Of a DNA stretch of 43,763 nt, positions 7,294 to 16,029 are shown one piece after another. The DNA comes from an uncultured Gammaproteobacteria bacterium (GTDB lineage Bacteria; Pseudomonadota; Gammaproteobacteria; JAADHQ01). Under the pieces are notes generated by a model. That model did not search any database and was not told where the DNA came from. It saw only the letters and a list, made by a program, of their open reading frames with translations. Made by a program: the position numbers and the translations under genes. Within the stretch, counting starts at the first letter, position 1; every line of letters starts with the position of its first letter. Location: positions 2,496-46,258 of the forward strand of contig CAMYJO010000019.1 of assembly GCA_947258755.1 (NCBI GenBank), written 5' to 3'.

Positions 7294-9051
7294 GTGAATT
7301 TGCCCAACAATATACAGCAGTGGTTTAGCCGACATCTTGATAAGCTTCGTCTGCGCCTTGCGCACGCCGATGCCATACCGCAACTGGCTATTATGGGCAT
7401 CATCAGTGGACTACTGGCCGGCCTGGTGATCATTGCATTTCGATTGCTGATTGAATCCGTGCAAACTGCCTACATGCCCGGTGGCGGAGGCGAAAACTTT
7501 GAGGCGCTGGACACTGTGTGGGTTGTTCTGCTGCCGCTACTGGGTGGCTTGGTCATCGGCCTGTTGTTTCAATGGGCATCGAAGGACGATACCCAGGTAG
7601 GCATTGTGCATGTCATGGAACGCCTGGCCTATCATCAGGGATATCTGCCCCTACGCAATGCCGTTCTGCAATTTGTCGGTGCGGCACTGAGTATCATGAG
7701 CGGACACTCCGTTGGGCGCGAGGGACCGAATGTGCATCTGGGCGCCGCGACGGGTAGCTTGTTAGGGCAATACATGACACTGCCCAATAACAGCATTCGC
7801 ACCCTGGTGGCCTGTGGTACGGCTGCGGCCATCGCCGCTTCCTTCAACACCCCTCTGGCTGGCGTAATATTTGCCATGGAAGTGGTCATGATGGAATACA
7901 CGATCACCGGTTTTATACCGGTCATTCTGGCCGCAGTCAGTGCAACCACGATCACTCGCATGGTATTTGGATCGGCACCAGCATTTGCCGTGCCTAGCAT
8001 GCAACTCGGTTCGCTAGCAGAGTTACCGTACATACTGGTGTTGGGCCTGGTCATGGGTGCATTGGCCGCCCTGTTTATACAACTACTGCAAATCTTCTCG
8101 CGCACACTCACCAGTCAGGCAATCTGGATACGCATGACCCTGGCCGGATTGGCCACCGGCTTGTGCGCCTTGATTGCGCCCGAGATTATGGGCATTGGTT
8201 ATGACACCGTGAATGCCGCCTTACTCGGGGAACTGAGTATAAAAGTCCTGGTACTGGTGGTGATATTCAAGGTACTCGCGACCACCATCGGACTTGGCCT
8301 GGGTCTGCCTGGGGGGCTGATTGGACCCACCATCGTCATCGGTGCAGCTGCCGGTGGCCTGATGGGTGCTTTTGGCTCGAGCTTATACCTGGGTGATGAT
8401 TTTTCCGCCGCCTTTTACGCCTTGCTCGGTATGGGCGCCTTGATGAGTGCCACTTTGCAGGCGCCTCTTGCGGCCCTGACTGCCATGCTCGAACTGACCG
8501 CCAATCCGGACATTATCCTGCCGGGCATGCTCGCGGTGATCAGTGCCAACCTCGCCAGTAGCCAGCTATTCGGTAAACAATCCGTCTATCTGGCGCTGAT
8601 GCAGGCACGTGGACTGGATTACAACAATAATCCCGTATCCCAATCCTTACGCCGCACCGGTGTTGCCAGTACCATGGATCGTGATTTCATCACTTTACAG
8701 GAAACGATCAATTTGGACGAAGCCCGAACAGCCCTCGAAAGCAAACCACGCTGGATCATCATACGTAACCAACAGCTGAAAATCCTGATGCCTGCGGCCG
8801 ACCTGGCACGTACATTACAGGAGCTGCAAACCGAAAATAAAGATGAAGCGACCGATATCGATCTGCTGGAGATTCCGGCACAGCGTTTACAACTGGCCTC
8901 TGTTCATATGCAGGCCAGTTTGCAGGAAGCGCATGAAATACTGAATAACAATCCCGCCGAAGCGCTTTATGTACAACGGCCGAATGCGCCGGGAATTGAA
9001 CATATCTACGGTATTCTGACCCGGCAGAAGATTGAGTCCAGTTATCAATAA
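7294..9051 (+). CDS. ClC-family chloride channel/transporter with degenerate C-terminal CBS-like region
   Basis: A polytopic membrane protein of 585 residues. The ClC signature GREGPNVHLGAATG (about 141-154) contains the gating/proton glutamate Glu143, and the pore motif GLGLPGGLIGPTIVIGAAAGG follows at about 323-343. The usual GSGIP selectivity segment is replaced by TQVGIVHVMERL (about 100-111), so anion selectivity may differ from E. coli ClcA. After the channel (about residue 450) comes a soluble tail resembling a worn CBS pair. The start is uncertain. The GTG at 7294 has no clear ribosome site, and a TTG at 7300 sits too close to GAGGTG. Base 7294 is used as the longest plausible frame. 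Confidence 0.88.
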   Translation: MNLPNNIQQWFSRHLDKLRLRLAHADAIPQLAIMGIISGLLAGLVIIAFRLLIESVQTAYMPGGGGENFEALDTVWVVLLPLLGGLVIGLLFQWASKDDTQVGIVHVMERLAYHQGYLPLRNAVLQFVGAALSIMSGHSVGREGPNVHLGAATGSLLGQYMTLPNNSIRTLVACGTAAAIAASFNTPLAGVIFAMEVVMMEYTITGFIPVILAAVSATTITRMVFGSAPAFAVPSMQLGSLAELPYILVLGLVMGALAALFIQLLQIFSRTLTSQAIWIRMTLAGLATGLCALIAPEIMGIGYDTVNAALLGELSIKVLVLVVIFKVLATTIGLGLGLPGGLIGPTIVIGAAAGGLMGAFGSSLYLGDDFSAAFYALLGMGALMSATLQAPLAALTAMLELTANPDIILPGMLAVISANLASSQLFGKQSVYLALMQARGLDYNNNPVSQSLRRTGVASTMDRDFITLQETINLDEARTALESKPRWIIIRNQQLKILMPAADLARTLQELQTENKDEATDIDLLEIPAQRLQLASVHMQASLQEAHEILNNNPAEALYVQRPNAPGIEHIYGILTRQKIESSYQ

Positions 9052-9097
9052 AGATATTATGCCAATACTGATATCCTGACTTGATTTGAGATAGTTC

Positions 9098-9601
9098 GTG
9101 AGATGTAAAAATATATTTATTGCAGCACTGGTCATCGGCATTCTGTCAATGCTCGCTACTGTCTGGCTAAGCCCTGACGGAACAGACACTGCACCTGATA
9201 TTAGCGTTGAAACGACTACGGGCCAGATAATAAATTTTTCAACATTATCTGCTGAAAAACCTGTACTGGTGGCCTTCTGGGCAACCACCTGCAAGAGCTG
9301 CCTCAAGGAAATGCCACATTTAATCGAACTCTATCAGGAGCTCCATGGTAAAGGCCTGGAGCTGATCAGTGTTACCATGGATTATGATCTACCGATCATG
9401 GTCGTGGACATGATCAAGAAACGCGGTATACCCTACCCGGTCGTTATGGATCTTGATAAACAAATCGTGCGCGCATTCGGAATGACTCGCAGCATCACGC
9501 CAACCACATTCCTGATTGCACCCGGCGGCAAGATTGTCATGCAAAAATTCGGACTGCTGGATATACAACAGCTTAAACAACAGATTGTCGGGTACCTGTA
9601 G
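9098..9601 (+). CDS. TlpA-like membrane-anchored thioredoxin-fold protein
   Basis: A 167-residue thiol-disulfide oxidoreductase of the TlpA/ResA/redoxin group. The first about 25 residues (IFIAALVIGILSMLATVWL) form a signal anchor that places the domain in the periplasm. The active site is WATTCKSC (Cys65, Cys68), followed by TPTTFLIAPGGKI with the cis-proline. It starts at a GTG with only a weak upstream GAG. It may act in cytochrome c maturation or disulfide reduction, but no c-type cytochrome gene lies nearby, so the partner is unknown. Confidence 0.87.
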   Translation: MRCKNIFIAALVIGILSMLATVWLSPDGTDTAPDISVETTTGQIINFSTLSAEKPVLVAFWATTCKSCLKEMPHLIELYQELHGKGLELISVTMDYDLPIMVVDMIKKRGIPYPVVMDLDKQIVRAFGMTRSITPTTFLIAPGGKIVMQKFGLLDIQQLKQQIVGYL

Positions 9602-9695
9602 TAGAATTTATAATCAGGAAGGCAGGATTTAATTATAAGAAAGCTCTGATTAATAAAAAAATGATTGTCATTGCGAACACAGTGGGGAAACTATT

Positions 9696-10121
9696 ATGCT
9701 CTGGGTAAAAGCCTTTCATATCATTTTCATGGTGACCTGGTTCGCAGGCCTGTTTTATCTGCCCAGGCTATTTGTCTACCACGCCATGTCGGATGACCAA
9801 ATCAGTAATGAGCGTTTCAAGATCATGGAGCGTAAGTTGTTTTACGGCATCATGACGCCTGGCGCCATTATCACTATTGCCCTGGGCCTGTGGATGTTGT
9901 TCGACTACGCCTGGAGTGCATATCAGCATAGCCACTGGTTGACAGTCAAACTAGTACTGACCGCCATTATCATTATCTATCACATCTATTGTGGTAAATT
10001 ACTGATCGATTTTCGTCATGATCGCAACACTCATGGACATGTCTTTTATCGCTGGCTAAATGAATTCCCGGTACTGTTATTGATCGCCATTATTATTCTG
10101 GTCATTGTAAAACCCTTTTAG
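9696..10121 (+). CDS. hemJ: Protoporphyrinogen IX oxidase, HemJ type
   Basis: HemJ oxidises protoporphyrinogen IX to protoporphyrin IX in the inner membrane, the penultimate step of haem synthesis. The 141-residue product has about four membrane helices and the typical N-terminus WVKAFHIIFMVTWFAGLFYLPRLFVYH with conserved histidines. WLTVKLVLTAIIIIYHIYCG and the terminal RWLNEFPVLLLIAIIILVIVKP are also characteristic. A GGGGA ribosome site precedes the ATG. Neither hemG nor hemY appears in the window, though this does not show their absence from the genome. Confidence 0.92.
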   Translation: MLWVKAFHIIFMVTWFAGLFYLPRLFVYHAMSDDQISNERFKIMERKLFYGIMTPGAIITIALGLWMLFDYAWSAYQHSHWLTVKLVLTAIIIIYHIYCGKLLIDFRHDRNTHGHVFYRWLNEFPVLLLIAIIILVIVKPF

Positions 10122-10224
10122 TCGCCGATATGTCCATTGTGCCGGTATGATTTGCCTTTATTACTGGCAAAAACATGGTAAAATCGAACATATATCGATT
10201 ATGTAATTGTTCAGGTACTGCGCT

Positions 10225-10506
10225 ATGGCTAAAATCATCGAATGCATTATTTTAAAACGCGAGGCCGAGGCCATGGAGTCCGCTCCACACCCGGGCGATT
10301 TGGGCGCTAGGATCCTCGAATCGGTTTCCGCAGATGGCTGGAACAAATGGCTCGAACATCTAACCATGATCATCAATGAAAACGGCCTCAATACCGCCGA
10401 CCCTCGCAGCTTGGAGTTCATTGAAAAGCACATGATTGGCTTCCTGTTCGACGAAGGCGAGTTTGCCGGAACCGCTGGCTTCACACCGCCAAAAGCTAAG
10501 AAATAA
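10225..10506 (+). CDS. YggX-like Fe(2+)-trafficking / oxidative damage protection protein
   Basis: A 93-residue cytoplasmic protein resembling YggX, which protects Fe-S clusters against oxidants. Key similarities are the early cysteine (Cys7 in MAKIIECIILKREAEAM), HPGDLGARILESVSADGWNKWLEHLTM, and IEKHMIGFLFDEGE, which align with the PGELGKRIF, WGEWIKKQTM and MVNFLFEG segments of E. coli YggX. The ATG at 10225 is preferred because AGG lies at a suitable distance upstream; the TTG at 10207 has no support. It is rather divergent, so the family is likely but the activity is inferred. Confidence 0.85.
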   Translation: MAKIIECIILKREAEAMESAPHPGDLGARILESVSADGWNKWLEHLTMIINENGLNTADPRSLEFIEKHMIGFLFDEGEFAGTAGFTPPKAKK

Positions 10507-10598
10507 ATACTCTCCCAACCTCAGACAATCTGCCCAGCTAACAGTGTCAGGTTACACGGCCCGACACTGTGAATCGCTCATATAAAATCGACACGCCT

Positions 10599-11384
10599 TT
10601 AGAAAATCTGCTTAAAGAAATCCTGCATACTTTGCCATGACTTTTTATCGGCAACAGGGTCGTAGGCCAAAGGCATATTGAATTTTTTCGCATAACCGTC
10701 TGCAGCAGGGCTGGTAAAACTGTGCTTGGCCCCAGGGTGGTTAATCAACTCGTATTGCACACCAGCGGCCTTCATTTCCTTTTCGAAATTTACGATATCC
10801 TCGGCTTTAACAAAAGGATCATCTGCGCCATTGTGCACCAACACCCTAGGCTTGACCTGACCCTTGACCGCCGGGTTACCCGTTTTCAGACTGCCATGAA
10901 AGCTGACCACGCCATCCAGGTCTACTCCCAGACGCGCCATTTGCAATACGATGCCGCCACCAAAACAATAACCAATCGCTGCCGTGTGCTTAGCATCGAC
11001 GCTCGCATGTTTGTGCAACAAGTCTAATGCTGCGATAAAACGAGACTTTGCCAATTCAAGGTTACCGCCAACGGCACTGGAAAAGGTTTTTGCATCCTTC
11101 GGATGTTCAGCACGCTTACCATCGCCGTACATATCGACTGCCAAGGCCGTATACCCAAGCCCGGCCAACATACGTGCGCGCTTGCGTGCGTAATCATTAT
11201 GACCCCACCATTCATGCACCACCAATATACCGGGACGTTTACCTTGCAAAGCATCATCATAAGCCAGGTAACCTTTTAATAGTGTTTCTCCTTGCCGGTA
11301 TTCCACATCCTTACCAACAACGGCCGCATTAACCGCGACATTAAATGCCAGCAGAGAAAATATCAGTATTAATTTAGTCTTCAT
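10599..11384 (-). CDS. Secreted dienelactone hydrolase family protein
   Basis: An alpha/beta-hydrolase of 261 residues with a signal peptide (about 1-20, ending VNAA). The DLH-type catalytic triad can be read: Cys in GYCFGGG (about 140), Asp in HNGADDPFV, and His in GAKHSF. The oxyanion region LVVHEWWGHNDYARKRARMLAG is typical. A GGAG ribosome site precedes the ATG. Export is unusual for chloroaromatic degradation, and no catabolic genes lie near, so a general periplasmic esterase role is more likely. The substrate is unknown. Confidence 0.88.
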   Translation of the reverse strand: MKTKLILIFSLLAFNVAVNAAVVGKDVEYRQGETLLKGYLAYDDALQGKRPGILVVHEWWGHNDYARKRARMLAGLGYTALAVDMYGDGKRAEHPKDAKTFSSAVGGNLELAKSRFIAALDLLHKHASVDAKHTAAIGYCFGGGIVLQMARLGVDLDGVVSFHGSLKTGNPAVKGQVKPRVLVHNGADDPFVKAEDIVNFEKEMKAAGVQYELINHPGAKHSFTSPAADGYAKKFNMPLAYDPVADKKSWQSMQDFFKQIF

Positions 11385-11467
11385 GCCCCTCTCCTTATTA
11401 AGCTGTTAATTTGGACAAACCTACTCACTAACGTTAAAAAGATACGTTATGAGTAATTTTATTTACA

Positions 11468-12196
11468 TCATTTAGTGGTAGACAATTCCTGCACCCACAT
11501 CTTTGTCGCCCCGGCCACAGCCGCAGGTATCACCAGCAGGTTCAGTAGTGGCACCAGCAAGGCCAGGGTCACAGCGGCACCGAACCCAAGTGACAGAAAC
11601 CGCCGCCGCTTCAGAATAGCCTTTTGTGATTTAAAGTCTAGCTCATGATTTCCCATCGGGTAATCAGCATACTCCATGGTCAACATCCACGCGCTGAACA
11701 TGACCCACAAAAAAGGGGCGGCAATATTGATCACCGGTATTAAAAATAACAACAACAACGGCAGCGCCCGCAACAGAATATAGAATAATTTGACTAACTC
11801 ACTGGTCACGGACTTTAACGCCGACCTGATAAATGTGGTACTAACACCTGGCGTAGACACCTTCCCCAGACGAAGCTCAACGGCATTCGCCAATGGTGCA
11901 TTGAACGGTGCAGCCAGCAGGTTACCAACCAGGGTAAATGTGAAGAAAAAAACGAATGTGATCGCCAGCACGAATATCGGCCACAACAGGTAACGTAACC
12001 ATTCCAGCCACCCCGGCACCGATGACAATAGCCAGTCCATCAAACTCCCGAACTGGAAATAGGCGACAATGCCTACGATAGTAAACAGCAAGACATTAAT
12101 AAAGAGTGGCCATATTGCATAACGAAATATGCCTGGCTTGAACATCAATCCGATACCACTGAAGAAAAAATAAAAGCCCTTAATGAAACTGGACAT
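11468..12196 (-). CDS. cysZ: CysZ/EI24-family membrane protein
   Basis: A 242-residue polytopic inner-membrane protein with the EI24/CysZ pattern: an N-terminal IKGFYFFFSGIGLMFKPGIF, several long hydrophobic helices, and the conserved TMEYADYPMGNHELDF segment near residues 175-190. CysZ mediates sulfate uptake for cysteine synthesis in E. coli. No cys genes lie nearby, so the sulfate role rests on family membership. GGGAG eleven bases upstream supports the ATG. Downstream on the same strand is the secreted hydrolase gene, 84 bases away. Confidence 0.85.
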   Translation of the reverse strand: MSSFIKGFYFFFSGIGLMFKPGIFRYAIWPLFINVLLFTIVGIVAYFQFGSLMDWLLSSVPGWLEWLRYLLWPIFVLAITFVFFFTFTLVGNLLAAPFNAPLANAVELRLGKVSTPGVSTTFIRSALKSVTSELVKLFYILLRALPLLLLFLIPVINIAAPFLWVMFSAWMLTMEYADYPMGNHELDFKSQKAILKRRRFLSLGFGAAVTLALLVPLLNLLVIPAAVAGATKMWVQELSTTK

Positions 12197-12277
12197 AGCT
12201 TACTCCCGAAACAATGAACGGGATTGTAAACGTTGACACTGGCCCTGACAATCGATAATCAATGCCAGGCTGCCCCA

Positions 12278-12727
12278 CTACTCTTTTGCCACACCCAGCT
12301 CGATATTAATGACAACTGACTCTGACAAGACAAAGGACGCATTTTTGTATGAAGGCGGGCCAAACAGGCCTTTAGCATTGTTGGAAAAACCCACCAGCTC
12401 GCTTGGGATGCCTAAAAACCCGGTATTGAGTTTGCCATTGCCATCCTCATCATAAACGATGCTAACGGCATATGTTCCCGGCTCTAATTGCTCTATATCA
12501 AATTCAGCCTGACCGCTGCTATTGATTGCTTTCTTTTGACTAAGCTTAGGCTTTTTGAGTTAGGTTTCGGCAGAACTAAAAAGTGATAATATCGCCTGGC
12601 CTTTCCCTGGCACCACGCCAGTCACGCTAACGATTAATGATATTTTTTCCTGATCAGGATAAGACGGAAAGCCTATAAATAATAGCAACAGGGAAAATAT
12701 ATAATAAAATGATTTATGCTTTTTCAT
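12278..12727 (-). pseudogene. DUF2141-family secreted protein with in-frame stop at codon 56
   Basis: Read from the ATG at 12727, the frame encodes a signal peptide (MKKHKSFYYIFSLLLLFIGF), then ISLIVSVTGVVPGKGQAILS and FSSAET, then TAA at codon 56 (12562-12560). It then continues in the same frame with LKKPKLSQKK, LEPGTYAVSIVYDEDGNGK, LNTGFLGIPSELVGFSNNAK and FGPPSYKNASF to a TAG at 12278. Both sides of the stop match the DUF2141 domain (DENGNGKLDTNFLG..GFSNNA-type motif), so a single nonsense change interrupts a whole gene of 150 codons. Recent decay, read-through or a sequencing error are all possible. Confidence 0.85.
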
Positions 12728-12970
12728 TCAGCTTGCTTCTGATATCAACAAGGCAAATGTAGGTTTGGTATCTAAGAATAAAACCTTCAAAAATTAAACG
12801 TGTCAATAGCAGCCCAAATATAAGCGCCATGATCCATGGCCCAATTATCATTTGTATACAGCCACCAGGTGGCCATATAAGGTGCCTGCAATACCCGCCC
12901 AGAACAACAACTGCAATGCGAAAGGCATTATGAATTTCTTGAAAAGAAGATAGTCGATCAGTTTACTCAT
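12714..12970 (-). pseudogene. Small two-helix membrane protein gene broken by two +1 frameshifts
   Basis: From the ATG at 12970 the frame reads MSKLIDYLLFKKFIMPFALQ then LLFWAGIAGTLYG and stops early. Removing one base near 12871 and one near 12838 restores a continuous protein: TLYG-TWWLYTNDNWA-WIMALIFGLLLTRLIFEGF, then ILRYQTYICLVDIRSKLNEK to TAA at 12714. The repaired length is 84 residues with two membrane helices, resembling DUF4282-like small proteins. It overlaps the start of the DUF2141 pseudogene by 14 bases, as in a translationally coupled pair. No other even partly convincing frame fits. Confidence 0.72.
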
Positions 12971-13052
12971 GACTATTCCACTAATTCAACCAACAGGAGC
13001 TAGCAGTAAATTGCGCCTTTATCTGAGTACCTTATTTCTGTTGCGGCTATGA

Positions 13053-14003
13053 CTAATACCCCATCATCTTTCTTCTTTCCGTATTTCTTTTAAGACGGTT
13101 CTGCTTATCGATTTTACTGTATTTGATATTAACCATGCGGTTTTGTTTTGATATTTCCGCCATTTTTGCTGACAACTCCTGCTGCTTTAATCGCATATTA
13201 CCGCCGGCAGCTATAAACGAATTATAATAGGCCTGCTCATTTTGCAGCGCGTGTATTTCGCTTTTCTTTTGCCATTTTAATTTAAAATCTTCACGCTTAT
13301 TATTAATTTCCCACTCGCGCAACTTTGCGCCCTTGGTATATTCGCGCAATTGTCGCTGGTTATTGCTATACATCCGTTCGACTTCCTTTTGTTCCCGCTT
13401 ATTCCAACGCTCTTCCTGACTTGTTAGGGCGCCGCCTATCGGCTTGGCCAAGATTGGCTGCTGCTTTGTCAGCAGCCCGAGCGCCTTGGCCTTGTCCAGC
13501 GCTTGCTGGTCACGTTCACTCATTACTTTATGTTTGTTTTTTTCAACTCCGATATATTCGTTGTGTTCATCTGTAGCCGCCTGTTTTTTGATCGCAAACA
13601 CTTTATCCTGATGCGACTTCATATCGACCTTGAATTTCTCCATCGCTTTCAGGTTATCCATACTTTGGGGATTCAGATATAGCTGACTGATATTCTGGTG
13701 CATTTCAGACTCGGCCTCTGCGATTTTCATATCACGCTGCGCCTTAAGCTCTATCTTCTGCATGCGGTAATCGGTATCCATACCACGCGTTTTTTCTTGA
13801 TATTCCTGATTTAAATCACGGGTGAAATCGCGAAAATCAGCCATTGCAGCGTGATTTTTTTTGTTACGCTCATTGACCTGCTGCTGTCGCTTTTTTTGCG
13901 CTTCGTTGCGTTCGGCTCTGAGTGCCCTATCGTCTTTCGCGAATGCAGTGGAATAAGGCAAGCTCATCATCAGCAGCAGCAATCCTGTTATCATTAATCT
14001 CAT
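13053..14003 (-). CDS. Secreted, highly charged coiled-coil protein of unknown function
   Basis: I do not recognise the family. The 316-residue product has a signal peptide (MRLMITGLLLLMMSLPYSTAFA) followed almost entirely by Lys/Glu/Gln/Arg-rich helix with heptad character, for example RNEAQKKRQQQVNERNKKN and YRMQKIELKAQRDMKIAEAE, and a basic end (RLKRNTERRKMMGY). A short break (LLTKQQPILAKPIGGALT) divides two coil blocks. The ATG at 14003 was chosen over the longer frame starting at 14066 because AGGAGAGGT lies just upstream and the signal peptide starts there. It may be a periplasmic chaperone or scaffold, but nothing in the sequence proves that. Confidence 0.8.
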   Translation of the reverse strand: MRLMITGLLLLMMSLPYSTAFAKDDRALRAERNEAQKKRQQQVNERNKKNHAAMADFRDFTRDLNQEYQEKTRGMDTDYRMQKIELKAQRDMKIAEAESEMHQNISQLYLNPQSMDNLKAMEKFKVDMKSHQDKVFAIKKQAATDEHNEYIGVEKNKHKVMSERDQQALDKAKALGLLTKQQPILAKPIGGALTSQEERWNKREQKEVERMYSNNQRQLREYTKGAKLREWEINNKREDFKLKWQKKSEIHALQNEQAYYNSFIAAGGNMRLKQQELSAKMAEISKQNRMVNIKYSKIDKQNRLKRNTERRKMMGY

Positions 14004-14164
14004 ATCTACCTCTCCTGATCTTGAAAAAATCACAATTGATAAGACACTACAATTAGCAAACAGCATGTAAAAACGGGGATAAATATTAGTATAGAATATT
14101 AGAGCGCATTGTTCTGTGCAGATATTTCAAGCTTTGCCATCTTTGGCTAATACCTTGTAATCCT

Positions 14165-14401
14165 TCACTTATTTTTTCGCAAGCGACTCAAACCTCGAAC
14201 CAACAAGGTCCATCCTAGCATTATCCCGATTACACCCAGGAACAGCACCGGGAGGTACCAGAAAATCAACGACTGATCAGGCTCGCCTATCCTGGCAAAG
14301 ATTGCCTCCCACACATACATAACAACAAACCCGGCCCCCACCAGGGCCAGCAGACCGCCGAACAGAATGGATAAATAATTTAGAATTTTCTTCAAATCCA
14401 A
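14165..14401 (-). CDS. Small two-helix membrane protein
   Basis: A 78-residue hypothetical inner-membrane protein with two hydrophobic helices (about residues 8-31 and 48-69) and a basic tail GLSRLRKNK. It starts at TTG (14401), supported by AGGA about nine bases upstream. No family was recognised. A Fur-like palindrome lies about 80 bases upstream at 14478-14496, so iron control is possible but uncertain. Confidence 0.6.
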   Translation of the reverse strand: MDLKKILNYLSILFGGLLALVGAGFVVMYVWEAIFARIGEPDQSLIFWYLPVLFLGVIGIMLGWTLLVRGLSRLRKNK

Positions 14402-14477
14402 AATAAGTCGTCCTTTTATTAATCTTGTGATTTTAGGCGCTATTTGGAAATTAATTAAATAGCGTGCTCTGACCTCA

Positions 14478-14496
14478 CTTATTAATTATCATTATT
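14478..14496 (-). promoter_or_regulatory. Weak Fur-box-like site
   Basis: The minus strand reads AATAATGATAATTAATAAG, matching 14 of 19 positions of the Fur consensus GATAATGATAATCATTATC by hand, with a perfect ATAATGATAAT core. It lies in the 304-base gap between the PepSY gene end and the small membrane protein gene. The region is A+T-rich, so a chance match is plausible. Confidence 0.35.
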
Positions 14497-14705
14497 ATGC
14501 ACTACCCTTCTTTTCATTAACCTAGGAATCAAATTTTTCTTTATTGATAACAAAGCGCTCATGCCGACCTTTTGAAATGAGACCAATTCAATCGTGAGCC
14601 TCGACTGTGAATACCAACCTCCTTCCCTCAACTTCGATTAATTCAACTGAAGCTGTTCGATTCGATAGACAAGTTACAGGGATCATTACCCGGCATAATC
14701 ATTTA

Positions 14706-15497
14706 TTAAACTGGCCGGTGTTGTTTTTTACGCCGACGTTGTCTTTTGCGGATAATCTGCTTGCCCCATAACCAGACACCAGACATGGCCAGAAATATCA
14801 ACAGCACCGCCGCCGCATCCATGATCAATGGTCCGCGACTACCGAACAGGCGGCCGCTGTGAAGGTCCAGCATTACTCTTTCAACGGGTAATTCATTGCT
14901 ACGATATAACTGCGCAACACGCTGTTTTAATGCTTCAGGGGCGGAGGTTTGCTCTGACCAGGTCACACCCGTTACCTGATCCTGTTCCTGCCATTTGAGA
15001 AAATCGCGATCGGTCAGGTAATAACCATGTGCTGCTTGAATGACTATGCGACCATCCTGCAGCTGTCCAATTCTTTTCATACCGGAGGGAACGCCTTGTA
15101 TGCCACCGAGTTGCTCGATCACCTCGGCATCAAAGGTCAGCATCAAGATCTTGCCAGTCGTGGCGACAGCGATAAAATGCGGGAACGACAACGCGCCAAC
15201 GGGCTGCGTATAGTTTCCATTCAGTCGCTGCTTGTCCAGGTACAGACTATCGCCCACATGCAGCAGCCATTTATTACCGACCTGGTAGGAGTGCTGTTCT
15301 GTCGGCGACTGGATGCCATACCAATCCAGCAACCAGTCGGATTCCACATAGTTACTGTCCAGCTTTAAGCGCTCGGTATGATTGAGTGCGATACCGGTTA
15401 TTGCCAGAATCAAGATAAACAGGGCGGCAACGATACCGACATACCGATGCCAGATATACAGGGACCTGAGTTTTCTGTGTTTGTGACGGACGGTCAT
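14706..15497 (-). CDS. PepSY-associated transmembrane protein
   Basis: A 263-residue inner-membrane protein with the PepSY_TM arrangement: a short basic N-terminus, helix 1 (about 17-40, containing WHRYVGIVAALFILILAITG), a large periplasmic section, and helix 2 (about 223-245, MDAAAVLLIFLAMSGVWLWG) with a very basic tail. Conserved histidines in WHRYVG and ALNHTE and the LHSGRLFG motif fit the family, members of which relay electrons across the membrane to periplasmic flavin domains. It overlaps the FMN-binding gene by four bases (ATGA), so the two are translationally coupled. Reductive iron assimilation is inferred from the upstream Fur box. Confidence 0.83.
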   Translation of the reverse strand: MTVRHKHRKLRSLYIWHRYVGIVAALFILILAITGIALNHTERLKLDSNYVESDWLLDWYGIQSPTEQHSYQVGNKWLLHVGDSLYLDKQRLNGNYTQPVGALSFPHFIAVATTGKILMLTFDAEVIEQLGGIQGVPSGMKRIGQLQDGRIVIQAAHGYYLTDRDFLKWQEQDQVTGVTWSEQTSAPEALKQRVAQLYRSNELPVERVMLDLHSGRLFGSRGPLIMDAAAVLLIFLAMSGVWLWGKQIIRKRQRRRKKQHRPV

Positions 15498-16015
15498 GGC
15501 TCGCTGTTTATATGCTGATCAAAATACAGTGCGAGGCGGGCTAGTTTACGCAAGGCACGTACCGACAAGGTCGCCCCGGAAATACCGTCAATAGATTTAT
15601 TTAGTTGCTGCTCTTTATCTATCGCTGCATCCTTGAACTGGTCGGTGAAAAAGGCATGACGTACCTCCCAACCCCTGCTTTCCCTGAACACGAGCACCTT
15701 GACGCGCTCTATCCTGCCATTATTGACGACGATACCGGTCGTAATCGGTTTTTCCTTGCCGATCTCTTCCAGTATCCAGACCGTCCTGGCGTCCTTGCGC
15801 CAGTAACGAATGCGCAGGGCATTGGGTTTGTGTCCCAGGATATTTTCAACTGTAGGCCGTATTGATCGCGTCACCCATAGCATGCCCGGTTCGGGCACAC
15901 CGTCGGCAAAGCTATCCTGCAGGAAGGCCTCGGGCTCCTGATAGACACCACGGGCATGAACGGCTGTGGATGCCAGTATCAAAAACAGTGGTAAAAGCAA
16001 GCATGATGCACGCAT
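15494..16015 (-). CDS. Periplasmic FMN-binding domain protein with flavinylation motif
   Basis: A 173-residue exported protein (signal peptide MRASCLLLPLFLILASTAVHA). The motif DGISGATLS near the C-terminus matches the ApbE-type covalent flavinylation site, with Thr149 as the predicted FMN acceptor. The ATG at 16015 is preferred over 16027 because GAGG inside the first ATGAGG lies seven bases ahead of it. The gene overlaps the PepSY gene and follows the porin gene after an intrinsic hairpin terminator, so its level is probably set below that of the porin. No apbE is in the window; the transferase must be encoded elsewhere. Confidence 0.85.
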   Translation of the reverse strand: MRASCLLLPLFLILASTAVHARGVYQEPEAFLQDSFADGVPEPGMLWVTRSIRPTVENILGHKPNALRIRYWRKDARTVWILEEIGKEKPITTGIVVNNGRIERVKVLVFRESRGWEVRHAFFTDQFKDAAIDKEQQLNKSIDGISGATLSVRALRKLARLALYFDQHINSEP

Positions 16016-16029
16016 CACAGACCTCATAT

